In this document: positions 1-5,881 of the stretch, piece after piece
How the letters are laid out: every line of letters begins with the position of its first letter
How positions within the stretch are numbered: position 1 is the first letter of the stretch
Assembly (NCBI GenBank): GCA_016185815.1
Contig: JACPMT010000017.1
Location: 1 to 13,881 of the forward strand
Direction: 5' to 3'
Source: Candidatus Woesearchaeota archaeon
GTDB taxonomy: Archaea > Nanobdellota > Nanobdellia > Woesearchaeales > GW2011-AR4
DNA length: 13,881 nt
Notes under the pieces: generated by a model
The model's database searches: none
Told to the model about the DNA's origin: nothing
Seen by the model: the letters and a program-made list of their open reading frames with translations, nothing else
Position numbers and translations under genes: made by a program

Positions 1-612
1 AAGAAGGTTGTCACTGCATTTGTTGATGGCGACAGGGGCGGTAATTTGATAATCAAGGAACTTACATCAGTTGCTGACATTGACTTCGTGACAAAAGCTC
101 CTGACGGCAAGGAAGTCGAGGAGATAACAAAAAAGGAAATCCACAAGGCTTTAAGGAGCAGGATTTCAGGGGAGCAGGCAAAACTCGAGCTGTCGAGGGA
201 GCCGGAAAGAACATCCATGGAGCTTGTCAAAAGGCAGCCGTTTCACCATGCCCAGCAGCAATTCCAGAGGCCAATGCACAGGCCATACCAGCCAGCGCCT
301 CCAGTCAGGAGAGTCCAAATTTCAATTGAGGAGAAGAGTTCATTCAAGTCGATGCTAGAGGACCTGATTGGAACCAGAGGAGCGGAAATACTTGACAACA
401 AGCTTTCTGTCCTTGGAAAGGTCCCGATAAGCGAAATAAACACAGCGCTAAAAAGCATAAGCAATGCGCATGCTGTTGTTTTTGACGGAAGCATTGAAAG
501 GGAGATTGTAAAGGCTGCGGAAGAAAACAATGTCAAGTTCCTGATCGGGATGGACTCAAAAGTGAAGCAGAATGAAACAAGGATAAATCTGCTGACTGTG
601 AATGAATTGTAA
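1..612 (+). CDS. dnaG: Archaeal DnaG-type primase, C-terminal part (5' truncated by window edge)
   Basis: The reading frame is open from base 1 and ends at TAA 610-612, giving about 203 residues of the 3' part of the gene. It begins inside a Toprim domain: the first residues read KKVVTAFVDGDRGGNLI, and the DGD is the metal-binding DxD of Toprim enzymes. A Pro/Gln/His-rich linker follows (around residues 80-103 of the visible part), then a C-terminal helical region ending in NLLTVNEL. This layout is that of archaeal DnaG, a Toprim protein found with the archaeal exosome and able to make short primers in some species. Met or Leu codons inside the visible part are not the true start, because the Toprim core lies upstream of them. 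The N-terminal half, including any zinc-binding region, lies outside the window. Confidence 0.9.
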   Translation, partial: KKVVTAFVDGDRGGNLIIKELTSVADIDFVTKAPDGKEVEEITKKEIHKALRSRISGEQAKLELSREPERTSMELVKRQPFHHAQQQFQRPMHRPYQPAPPVRRVQISIEEKSSFKSMLEDLIGTRGAEILDNKLSVLGKVPISEINTALKSISNAHAVVFDGSIEREIVKAAEENNVKFLIGMDSKVKQNETRINLLTVNEL

Positions 613-619
613 GTTTTTG

Positions 620-640
620 ATAAGTCTTTTTATTCAAAAA
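620..640 (+). terminator. T-rich transcription stop after dnaG
   Basis: A T-rich run (TCTTTTTATTC, about 625-635) follows the dnaG stop by some 15 bases. Archaeal termination commonly needs only a T-stretch without a hairpin, and none is seen here. The placement, before the separate promoter of the antitoxin, is the main support. Confidence 0.35.
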
Positions 641-680
641 TCGTTCTCAGCGTACATTTGGCAAAACGGAGAGAAAGTTA

Positions 681-691
681 TTTATATATCC
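681..691 (+). promoter_or_regulatory. TATA box of the antitoxin gene
   Basis: TTTATATATCC is centred about 25 bp upstream of the ATG at 710, the spacing expected for archaeal leaderless transcription. Its core resembles the TTTATATCC box of the opposing toxin gene. Confidence 0.6.
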
Positions 692-709
692 TAATTCAGC
701 GTTAATATC

Positions 710-844
710 ATGGAAACTGTAACAATTCCTAAAGAAGAATATGAATACTTGAAAAGATTAGAAGCCATTGCACAAGACGAATTACTTCTCAGCATAAAGC
801 GTGGCTTAGAAGATGCTGCTAAAGGCAGATTAAGAGAGCGCTAA
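710..844 (+). CDS. Small RelB-like antitoxin, convergent with the toxin gene
   Basis: This 44-residue ORF starts METVTIPKEEYEYLKRLE and ends EDAAKGRLRER. An N-terminal beta-strand of the METVTIPKEEY type, a helix, and a short tail of the type SIKRGLEDAAKGRLRE are typical of small archaeal RelB/VapB-like antitoxins: the N-terminal part usually dimerises or binds DNA and the tail wraps the toxin. Its stop codon TAA (842-844) overlaps the stop of the RelE-like gene on the opposite strand (841-843), so the two genes converge on a shared CTAA. A TATA box 25 bp upstream supports this start and a leaderless transcript. The antitoxin role is inferred from the sequence pattern and the adjacent toxin-like gene. 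Confidence 0.75.
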   Translation: METVTIPKEEYEYLKRLEAIAQDELLLSIKRGLEDAAKGRLRER

Positions 845-1146
845 AGATTTTTTCTTATGAGTTCTTTGTAGTAATCCAATTGGCTTTTTATATTATCGAT
901 TGTGTCCTGCTGAGCTTTCTTGTCGCTAATTGTAACCAATAAAACAGTATCAACATCCTCGTAAATCAGAAAACACAGACGATATTTGCCCATCTTCTTT
1001 TCTCTGAAGAAAGGATAACCTAATGGCTTTCCAGTATTGGTATTTTGCTTTAATTCCTTAATGAATCCTTGAATTTGTTCCTGATAATCTTTAGGAAGAA
1101 GTTTTTCCCATGTATCAAACTCTTTTGTAGATAAAACACGCGCCAT
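841..1146 (-). CDS. RelE/ParE-superfamily toxin-like protein
   Basis: The chosen product is 101 residues, starting MARVLSTKEFDTWEKLLPK. The pattern matches the RelE/ParE fold: two N-terminal helices, then beta-strands with basic residues (GYPFFREKKMGKYRLCFLIY), then VLLVTISDKKAQQDTID and a C-terminal helix. RelE-type toxins cleave mRNA in the ribosomal A site; ParE members poison gyrase; the sequence alone does not decide between them. The frame extends upstream to an ATG at 1194, but the ATG at 1146 is preferred because a TATA box lies 26 bp upstream of it and the first 16 residues of the longer form look unlike the family. The gene has its own promoter and converges on the antitoxin gene, unlike the usual co-directional operon. 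Confidence 0.8.
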   Translation of the reverse strand: MARVLSTKEFDTWEKLLPKDYQEQIQGFIKELKQNTNTGKPLGYPFFREKKMGKYRLCFLIYEDVDTVLLVTISDKKAQQDTIDNIKSQLDYYKELIRKNL

Positions 1147-1167
1147 ACAGAAAGAACTGTTTATGTT

Positions 1168-1176
1168 GGATATAAA
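1168..1176 (-). promoter_or_regulatory. TATA box of the toxin gene
   Basis: On the minus strand TTTATATCC is centred about 26 bp upstream of the ATG at 1146. It decides in favour of that start over the ATG at 1194, which would place this box inside the coding region. Confidence 0.6.
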
Positions 1177-1216
1177 GGTTGCGAAAAAGTTCATCTAAAT
1201 AAAATTTTATAAATTT

Positions 1217-2407
1217 TTAAACCAAACTCATGCTCAAACTTCTTTCGCATCCCTTCAGCTTGTTAAGCCTGCAGAAATTATCCTTTATGGTTTCTGCTGC
1301 AAGAACCCCGCTGAACTTTATTTGGTTGTTTATCAAAAATGTTGGAAATGTTTTGATGTTAAGTTCTTTGGCAAGTGCGCCATTTTCATTATGCTTTTCA
1401 AATTTTACTTCTTTAAAAGCCACCAAAAACTCTTTTAAGTTATTTTCAGCCTTTATGCTTGCAGCATCGCCATCAATCACAAACAAGTCCAGTTTATCGG
1501 GCACATTATCGCGCTTGAAGTAAAATGTGGAGCCGGCTGCATCGTCGCTTAACATATAATTGCCGTCTTTTTTGACAAATGCTGCTTTGAACTGCTCGAA
1601 GCCTGGATTTTTTGTTATATTTTCGCCAAGAATGTACACCGGCAGCATTTTTGCATCAAATATTTCTGCAATATTTTTTCCTTCATTTGTATTGTAATCA
1701 ATTTCTTTAGCGCTTATTGCTCCAAACCAGTTCTCTAAAATGTCCAAAACTCGCTGAGTGCCGCAATTAAAGCAATTTCGCCTGTCGTTTAAAACAAGCA
1801 CATTCGTCTTTTGTATTTCCTTGAATTCGCATTTTGCATTTTTTGCTCTGGGATTTATGCAGAATCCCTCCTTTCCCTCCTGCTTGCAATCATCATCAGA
1901 GCTGCATGCCGCAACAAACTTTAATTGCTCTGCTTTTGGAGCTTTCTTCTCTTTCAATAAAGAATAGGAAAAAAATACGATAAGCAATAAAACTACAAAA
2001 ACAACAGCGTACTTGAAGGATTTGCTTTCTTTTTTTTCGTCTTTAATCTCTTTTGCTGCTTCTTGAATGGGTTCTTCTATTTTTTCTGTTGGATGGGCTT
2101 TTATTTGCACTGGTTCAAAATGCTCATGCTGCCCGACTTCGTCTTGTATTACCTTTAATTTTATTTTTGTTTCTTCTTTTTTTTCTATTGAGTCACTAAT
2201 TTTTGCAGCTTCTTTTTCTTCTTGAGCTTCTTTTCCTATTCCTTCTTTATTCGCCTCTTTTTCCAATTGTTTTATCTCCCTTAGTTTTTTTTCAATCCTG
2301 TCCCTGCCTTTCTCAAACTCCTCTTTGCTTATAACCTCAGCCTCAAAGCTCTCTTTAAGGAACCTTAGTTCCTGCTCTAGCCTCTCTCTCTGAGTTTTAT
2401 CGTCCAT
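1217..2407 (-). CDS. Membrane-anchored protein with SHOCT-like coil, four-Cys segment and two thioredoxin-like folds
   Basis: The protein has 396 residues. Residues 1-55 form a charged helical segment (FLKESFEAEVISKEEFEKG) like SHOCT/short coiled-coil modules. Residues 55-130 are Glu/Lys-rich and probably disordered. A single membrane segment spans about 131-150. Outside it lie four cysteines (C168, C174, C183, C193) in a CSSDDDC...C...C arrangement. The first thioredoxin-like fold (about 201-300) carries CFNC at 212-215 and a likely cis-Pro at 256 (MLPVYIL). The second (about 304-385) has the fold pattern and TFPTFLI around P355 but no CxxC. The expected topology is N-in, C-out, suggesting an extracytoplasmic disulfide oxidoreductase or isomerase. 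A GGAG motif (2413-2416) lies 5 nt before the ATG, and a TATA-like GTTTATTTATT lies at 2436-2446. The substrate is unknown. Confidence 0.75.
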   Translation of the reverse strand: MDDKTQRERLEQELRFLKESFEAEVISKEEFEKGRDRIEKKLREIKQLEKEANKEGIGKEAQEEKEAAKISDSIEKKEETKIKLKVIQDEVGQHEHFEPVQIKAHPTEKIEEPIQEAAKEIKDEKKESKSFKYAVVFVVLLLIVFFSYSLLKEKKAPKAEQLKFVAACSSDDDCKQEGKEGFCINPRAKNAKCEFKEIQKTNVLVLNDRRNCFNCGTQRVLDILENWFGAISAKEIDYNTNEGKNIAEIFDAKMLPVYILGENITKNPGFEQFKAAFVKKDGNYMLSDDAAGSTFYFKRDNVPDKLDLFVIDGDAASIKAENNLKEFLVAFKEVKFEKHNENGALAKELNIKTFPTFLINNQIKFSGVLAAETIKDNFCRLNKLKGCERSLSMSLV

Positions 2408-2435
2408 AAGAACTCCAGCAAAGCGTAATTAAGGT

Positions 2436-2446
2436 AATAAATAAAC
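2436..2446 (-). promoter_or_regulatory. TATA box of the thioredoxin-like gene
   Basis: Minus-strand GTTTATTTATT is centred about 33 bp from the ATG at 2407. Transcription would start near 2414 and leave a very short leader that still includes GGAG at 2413-2416. It forms half of a divergent promoter region with the HerA-like gene. Confidence 0.45.
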
Positions 2447-2496
2447 CTTTCTAATACAAACAGGAATTTTCGTTACTAATAAGTTTCAATAAAAGC

Positions 2497-2506
2497 ATTT
2501 ATAATG
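2497..2506 (+). promoter_or_regulatory. TATA box of the HerA-like gene
   Basis: ATTTATAATG is centred about 26 bp before the ATG at 2527, fitting a leaderless transcript. It supports this start over an ATG at 2504 in another frame. Confidence 0.55.
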
Positions 2507-2526
2507 TCGTATAAGAGTTATGCCTT

Positions 2527-3843
2527 ATGTATGATATTTTTGTGGGAAGGAGCGAAGCTGATAAAGAAAAGTACGGCACGCAGGGCTCAATCTTCATTGG
2601 CAAGCACTATGTCAAGATGGGCCAGACTGTTTCCTTGTCAAATAAGGTGTATCTTGATGTTGCAAAAAGCCATGTTGTTTTTATTGTCGGCAAGCGCGGG
2701 TCCGGGAAGTCGTACAGCATGGGGGTAATTGCGGAAGGGATTTATGACCTGCCTGATGAAGTCAAGAAAAATCTTGCTGTTGTGATGCTTGACACAATGG
2801 GAATCTACTGGACCATGAAGTACCCCAACAACAAGGAAAAGGAACTGCTTGACGAGTGGGAGCTTGAAGGCAAGGGGATAAACGTGCAGATTTTTACTCC
2901 TGCCGGATTTTACGAAGAGTACAGGGAAAGGGGCATTCCGACGGATTTTCCGTTCTCAATCAGGACAAGCGAGATAAGCGCAGACGAGTGGTGCATGATT
3001 TTCAATGTCACAATAACAGAGCCTATCGGGATTTTAATTGAGAGGGTGATAAATAGCCTGCAAGAAGAGAAAAGCGATTACGGCATTGACGACATTGTAA
3101 AGGCTGTTGAAAATGACGACAGGTCCGAAAAAAGCATTAAGGACGCTGTTGAGAACAGATTTTTAGTCGCTGAAAAATGGGGGCTGTTCAGCAAGGAAGG
3201 AACTCTTATTGAGGAGCTTGTCATGCCCGGCCAGATAACTATACTGGATGTCAGCGCTTACACAACAACTGCGGGCGCTGAAAACCTCAGGGGCCTTGTT
3301 ATCGGGCTGGTAGCGCAAAAATTGTTTGTGCAGAGAATGACTTCAAGAAAGGCAGAGGAGGAAGCTGCAATAACAGAGGAAATTCATTTTTTTGAGGAGG
3401 AAAGGGAGGAAAAAAAAGAGCCTATAGTGTGGCTCATAATCGATGAGGCGCATGAATTTCTGCCGAACAGGGGAAAGACTCCTGCAACAGCGCCATTGAT
3501 TACAGTGCTCAGGGAGGGAAGGCAGCCTGGAATTTCGCTTGTATTGGCGTCGCAGCAGCCCGGCAAGATACATAATGATGTCATTACGCAGTCTGACATC
3601 GTCATTGCCCACAGGATAACTGCAAATATAGATGTGCAGGCTTTAGGCGGCTTGATGCAGAGCTACATGAGGGAAGGGCTTGACAAGCAGCTCAACCTGC
3701 TGCCGACAGAGGAAGGGGCTGCAATTGTATTTGATGACTTAAATGAAAAGCTTTACCCAATAAGGGTAAGGCCAAGGTACACATGGCATGGTGGAAGCGC
3801 TCCAACTGCTTTGCCGAAAGAGAAAAAGGTGTTTGAGTTTTAA
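2527..3843 (+). CDS. HerA/FtsK-superfamily ATPase (DUF87, HerA-like)
   Basis: The product is 438 residues. A short N-terminal beta-rich part (1-45, including GSIFIGKHYVKMG) precedes a RecA-like core. Walker A is GKRGSGKS at 55-62, and Walker B is LIIDEAHE at 303-310 with the catalytic Glu next to the Asp. A segment REGRQPGISLVLASQQP (330-345) carries the likely sensor residues and a candidate arginine finger. A charged insert (about 272-298, very Glu-rich) sits just before Walker B. HerA-type hexameric ATPases translocate DNA, in archaea usually with the NurA nuclease in end resection; related DUF87 proteins act in other DNA transactions. No nurA, mre11 or rad50 lies in the window, so HerA itself versus a HerA-like paralogue is unresolved. 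The stop overlaps the convergent MgtC-like gene by four bases (TTAA). Confidence 0.85.
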   Translation: MYDIFVGRSEADKEKYGTQGSIFIGKHYVKMGQTVSLSNKVYLDVAKSHVVFIVGKRGSGKSYSMGVIAEGIYDLPDEVKKNLAVVMLDTMGIYWTMKYPNNKEKELLDEWELEGKGINVQIFTPAGFYEEYRERGIPTDFPFSIRTSEISADEWCMIFNVTITEPIGILIERVINSLQEEKSDYGIDDIVKAVENDDRSEKSIKDAVENRFLVAEKWGLFSKEGTLIEELVMPGQITILDVSAYTTTAGAENLRGLVIGLVAQKLFVQRMTSRKAEEEAAITEEIHFFEEEREEKKEPIVWLIIDEAHEFLPNRGKTPATAPLITVLREGRQPGISLVLASQQPGKIHNDVITQSDIVIAHRITANIDVQALGGLMQSYMREGLDKQLNLLPTEEGAAIVFDDLNEKLYPIRVRPRYTWHGGSAPTALPKEKKVFEF

Positions 3844-4241
3844 AGCCTTTTAAAAAACTCCGACCTATTCAGCTGCAAAACTATAAGTACCAAAACAACT
3901 GCAATTATTGTCATTAGGTAATATCCCAAACCAAGTGCCAGTCCGACTGCAGAAACCGCCCATATAGAAGCAGCTGTTGTCAGGCCATGAACCTCGTCTT
4001 TTGCTTTGAAGATTGTGCCTGCCCCCAAAAACCCAATTCCTGTCGCGATTCCAGCTATTATCCTTGCTGCTTCGTTTGGCAATGTTTCAATTGTTACAAG
4101 CACAAACAAGGCAGAGCCAAGGGAAACAAGCATATGGGTCCTTATGCCAGCTGGCTTGTGGACAACTTCTCTTTCCAATCCAATTAAGCCGCCAGCTACA
4201 ACTGCAAGAACCAATCTTAGCAATATCTCTGTGTATTCCAT
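3840..4241 (-). CDS. MgtC/SapB-family membrane protein
   Basis: The protein has 133 residues with about four hydrophobic segments (roughly 4-22, 36-53, 60-78 and 90-122). It carries the family hallmarks LIGLERE near residue 20, KPAGIRTHMLVSLGSALF, GIGFLGAGTI near residue 70 and GLTTAASIW around residue 86. MgtC/SapB proteins are membrane proteins linked in bacteria to survival in low magnesium and control of ATP synthase; many archaeal members are short like this one and lack the C-terminal soluble domain. The start lies 3 nt after the stop of a 72-residue membrane protein, so the two are probably co-transcribed and perhaps functionally linked. The role in this organism is not evident from the sequence. 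Confidence 0.85.
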   Translation of the reverse strand: MEYTEILLRLVLAVVAGGLIGLEREVVHKPAGIRTHMLVSLGSALFVLVTIETLPNEAARIIAGIATGIGFLGAGTIFKAKDEVHGLTTAASIWAVSAVGLALGLGYYLMTIIAVVLVLIVLQLNRSEFFKRL

Positions 4242-4244
4242 CTT

Positions 4245-4463
4245 TTATGTCTTCTTTTTCCCCATCCCCAAAGGCCAGTCGCTTGGAGCATATGTCATTG
4301 AAATCATGGAAGCCACAAACATCAAAGTGAAGAACAAGACAAAAGTAAAGCCCCAAGTTGTTGAGTTTGGCAGGATGTAAAAAGCAGAAACCAAAAAGCC
4401 AACAATGCTTGTAAGCATATAACCCCCTGACAAGGGAGCGATATTAAATTCCGTATGATGCAT
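4245..4463 (-). CDS. Small membrane protein, unknown function, paired with MgtC-like gene
   Basis: The chosen product is 72 residues starting MHHTEFNIAPLSGGYML, with two hydrophobic helices (about residues 14-31 and 38-57) and a tail ending in GMGKKKT. The frame extends to a GTG at 4472, but that GTG belongs to a GAGGTG Shine-Dalgarno sequence (4470-4475) ideally placed 6 nt before the ATG at 4463, so the shorter form is preferred. It ends 3 nt before the MgtC-like start. I cannot assign a family. The small two-helix form and tight spacing suggest an accessory subunit or small membrane partner, but this is inference. Confidence 0.7.
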   Translation of the reverse strand: MHHTEFNIAPLSGGYMLTSIVGFLVSAFYILPNSTTWGFTFVLFFTLMFVASMISMTYAPSDWPLGMGKKKT

Positions 4464-4469
4464 ATTTGA

Positions 4470-4475
4470 CACCTC
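4470..4475 (-). promoter_or_regulatory. Shine-Dalgarno site deciding the start of the small membrane gene
   Basis: Minus-strand GAGGTG lies 6 nt before the ATG at 4463. Its GTG would otherwise be read as a start codon of a 75-residue form. It is one of few clear ribosome binding sites in a window where most first genes look leaderless. Confidence 0.6.
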
Positions 4476-4547
4476 TTTTTTTGATTAATTTTTTATTAAG
4501 ATTTTATCTTTATTAACGTTTCCTTTAGTTATGTTCTTTGTTCTTCT

Positions 4548-4566
4548 TGCCCTTTACAATAGGGCA
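4548..4566. repeat. Small hairpin upstream of the MgtC-like operon
   Basis: TGCCCT (4548-4553) and AGGGCA (4561-4566) form a perfect 6-bp stem with a 7-base loop. It is the most GC-rich element in an otherwise AT-rich gap. On the plus strand it is followed by T/A-rich sequence. Its role is unknown. Confidence 0.4.
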
Positions 4567-4673
4567 CTTTCAATTAAAATTTTATTTTTAAAAAATGATT
4601 GAATTTTTATTTGAAGGGCTTTTAGTGTATCTTTCTTTTACTTTTATTTAAACTTAACGAAAATTTTCATTAT

Positions 4674-4696
4674 CGAAAATAACTAGGTTATTTTCG
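4674..4696. repeat. Perfect 10-bp hairpin with 3-base loop
   Basis: CGAAAATAAC (4674-4683) is followed after TAG by its exact reverse complement GTTATTTTCG (4687-4696). It lies in the gap downstream of trpS and upstream of the MgtC-like operon, so it could act as a 3' end signal or as a dyad operator site. Confidence 0.65.
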
Positions 4697-4703
4697 GGAA
4701 TGC

Positions 4704-4724
4704 TCAAAAATTTATAATTTTTGA
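4704..4724. repeat. Perfect 9-bp hairpin with 3-base loop
   Basis: TCAAAAATT (4704-4712) pairs with AATTTTTGA (4716-4724) around the loop TAT. It lies 7 bases from the preceding 10-bp hairpin. The stem is mostly A-T. Confidence 0.6.
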
Positions 4725-4733
4725 CATTTTCGA

Positions 4734-4766
4734 AAGTTCAAATTCGAAATATTCTCATTTGAACTT
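4734..4766. repeat. Perfect 10-bp inverted repeat across the trpS stop codon
   Basis: AAGTTCAAAT (4734-4743) and ATTTGAACTT (4757-4766) are exact reverse complements with 13 bases between. On the trpS transcript the first arm covers the end of the coding region and the start of the stop codon. It is the first of three adjacent hairpins downstream of trpS and may protect or define the mRNA 3' end. Confidence 0.6.
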
Positions 4767-5846
4767 AACGAAATTAAGCCTGTCAATATGCTTTCTTGCC
4801 TGCTCAATGCCATTTATAAAATTATTCATGAATTCTTCCATTTTTTGGCATGCAACCTCTTTCAACTCGCCGCTTGTCATCCTGCCGGATTTGTACTCAT
4901 GATAAATTTTGTTAAGCTCGTTATCATCTTCAACTAAATGCTGTTTCATCAACTCGAAAACCATATCTTTTTCCATGGCAGCGCCAAGCTTTCTATGCTC
5001 TTCCAAGGTATCTCTGCCTCCGCTTAATGCATTCCTGATTTTTCTCTTGACAGACTTGATGTCTTCTGGCAGCTCTATGCAGCTTTCCGGCTTTGACTTG
5101 CTCATTTTTATGCTGCCATCAAGGGAAGGGGTGTATTTGTGGTAAAGCCCGGCAGGCAGAAAGAATTTTCTGTCTTTAACTCTTCTGACAACATCCCTTG
5201 TAAGCCTTATGTGGGGATCCTGGTCAATTCCAACAGGAATTATGCCAGGCATTCTTTCCTTGAACTGAGGATACAAAATGTCAGCAACCTGCGTGATTGC
5301 AGCCATTATTTTGCCAGGATCGGCATTGCCGTATATTGCCTCAAACTCGCTAAGCGTTATTTTTTTTGCAAACTCGTAAGCATTGTTCATGACTTCCTTG
5401 TTTTCGGACTGAAAGTAGAATATTGTTTTTCTTATGTCCAAGCCGAGGGCCACATAAGCTGGGATATGAAACTCCAAGGCTCTTTTTCTTGCTTCTTCCA
5501 GCGTAACGCCTCTTGTTGATGCAGCTTCCAAGTCAGCCACTAAAATATATGCCTGGGCCCCATGCTCCTGAAAATATTTCATGTTTTCAACAACCATCTT
5601 TGTGCCGAAATGTATTTTCTCATTAGACGGCATAATGCCGCTGAGAACATAATATTTTTTCCTGTGCCTTAGGGCATCAGAGATTATTTTCAAATCCCTG
5701 CCGGCAAACACAACACCCCTCCTCATAATTCTGTTAGGATTTTGGAATAGCTTGGCATCGAAAATCTCCAGCCCAAAGTCCTTGATTATTTTCTCGTAAT
5801 TCTCAAGCAGCCCGGAACCCCATGGGTCGATGATTTTTTGCTTCAT
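4755..5846 (-). CDS. trpS: Tryptophan--tRNA ligase (archaeal/eukaryal type)
   Basis: The enzyme charges tRNA-Trp in the cytoplasm. The 363-residue product opens with IDPWGSG, typical of archaeal/eukaryal TrpRS. The HIGH-like motif is in GIMPSNEKIHFG (70-81), the class I signature KMSKS lies at 247-251 (GSIKMSKSKPESCIELP), and GIDQDPHIRLTRD (206-218) is characteristic of the family. The length matches archaeal TrpRS, and a C-terminal helical region (about 300-360) is expected for anticodon recognition. A TATA box (5868-5877) 27 bp before the ATG at 5846 suggests independent leaderless transcription, although the transporter gene ends only 35 bases upstream. Its 3' end runs into a series of hairpins. 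Confidence 0.96.
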   Translation of the reverse strand: MKQKIIDPWGSGLLENYEKIIKDFGLEIFDAKLFQNPNRIMRRGVVFAGRDLKIISDALRHRKKYYVLSGIMPSNEKIHFGTKMVVENMKYFQEHGAQAYILVADLEAASTRGVTLEEARKRALEFHIPAYVALGLDIRKTIFYFQSENKEVMNNAYEFAKKITLSEFEAIYGNADPGKIMAAITQVADILYPQFKERMPGIIPVGIDQDPHIRLTRDVVRRVKDRKFFLPAGLYHKYTPSLDGSIKMSKSKPESCIELPEDIKSVKRKIRNALSGGRDTLEEHRKLGAAMEKDMVFELMKQHLVEDDNELNKIYHEYKSGRMTSGELKEVACQKMEEFMNNFINGIEQARKHIDRLNFVKFK

Positions 5847-5867
5847 AGAACTAAACTTAAGACAGAG

Positions 5868-5877
5868 TTATTTAAAT
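5868..5877 (-). promoter_or_regulatory. TATA box of trpS
   Basis: Minus-strand ATTTAAATAA is centred about 27 bp before the trpS ATG, fitting a leaderless start. It overlaps none of the upstream transporter gene, which ends at 5882. Confidence 0.55.
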
Positions 5878-5881
5878 GTTT

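Larger units (their letters stand above)
4474..4754. other. Gene-free, hairpin-rich AT stretch between trpS and the MgtC-like operon
   Basis: About 280 bases without a credible ORF. It holds four inverted repeats (4548-4566, 4674-4696, 4704-4724 and 4734-4766, the last crossing the trpS stop), a 17-base near-repeat of the trpS 3' end, and several scattered TTTTCG/CGAAA motifs. The upstream region of the small membrane gene lies in the part nearest 4480-4520, where AT-rich boxes are present but none is clearly best. Confidence 0.5.
4646..4773. repeat. Direct repeat of the trpS 3' end, copies 111 bp apart
   Basis: ATTTAAACTTAACGAAA (4646-4662) and ATTTGAACTTAACGAAA (4757-4773) match at 16 of 17 positions. 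The second copy encodes the last residues of TrpRS (FVKFK) and overlaps its stop; the first copy, read on the same strand, would also encode FVKFK followed by TAA. The repeats flank a block that holds three hairpins. A small insertion flanked by a duplication, or a relic of an older gene end, are both possible. Confidence 0.6.

Noticed and set aside
1147..1194. Upstream start (ATG at 1194) for the RelE-like toxin
   Set aside because: It would place the best TATA box inside the coding region, and the extra 16 residues do not look like the family; ATG 1146 has a TATA box at the right distance.
2504..2728. ORF of 74 residues in another frame at the start of the HerA-like gene
   Set aside because: It overlaps the HerA-like gene, and its start lies within the TATA region; the HerA frame has Walker motifs and proper length.
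4006..4380. Plus-strand ORFs of 105-126 residues opposite MgtC and trpS
   Set aside because: They are shadows of well-supported minus-strand genes, without promoters or family features.
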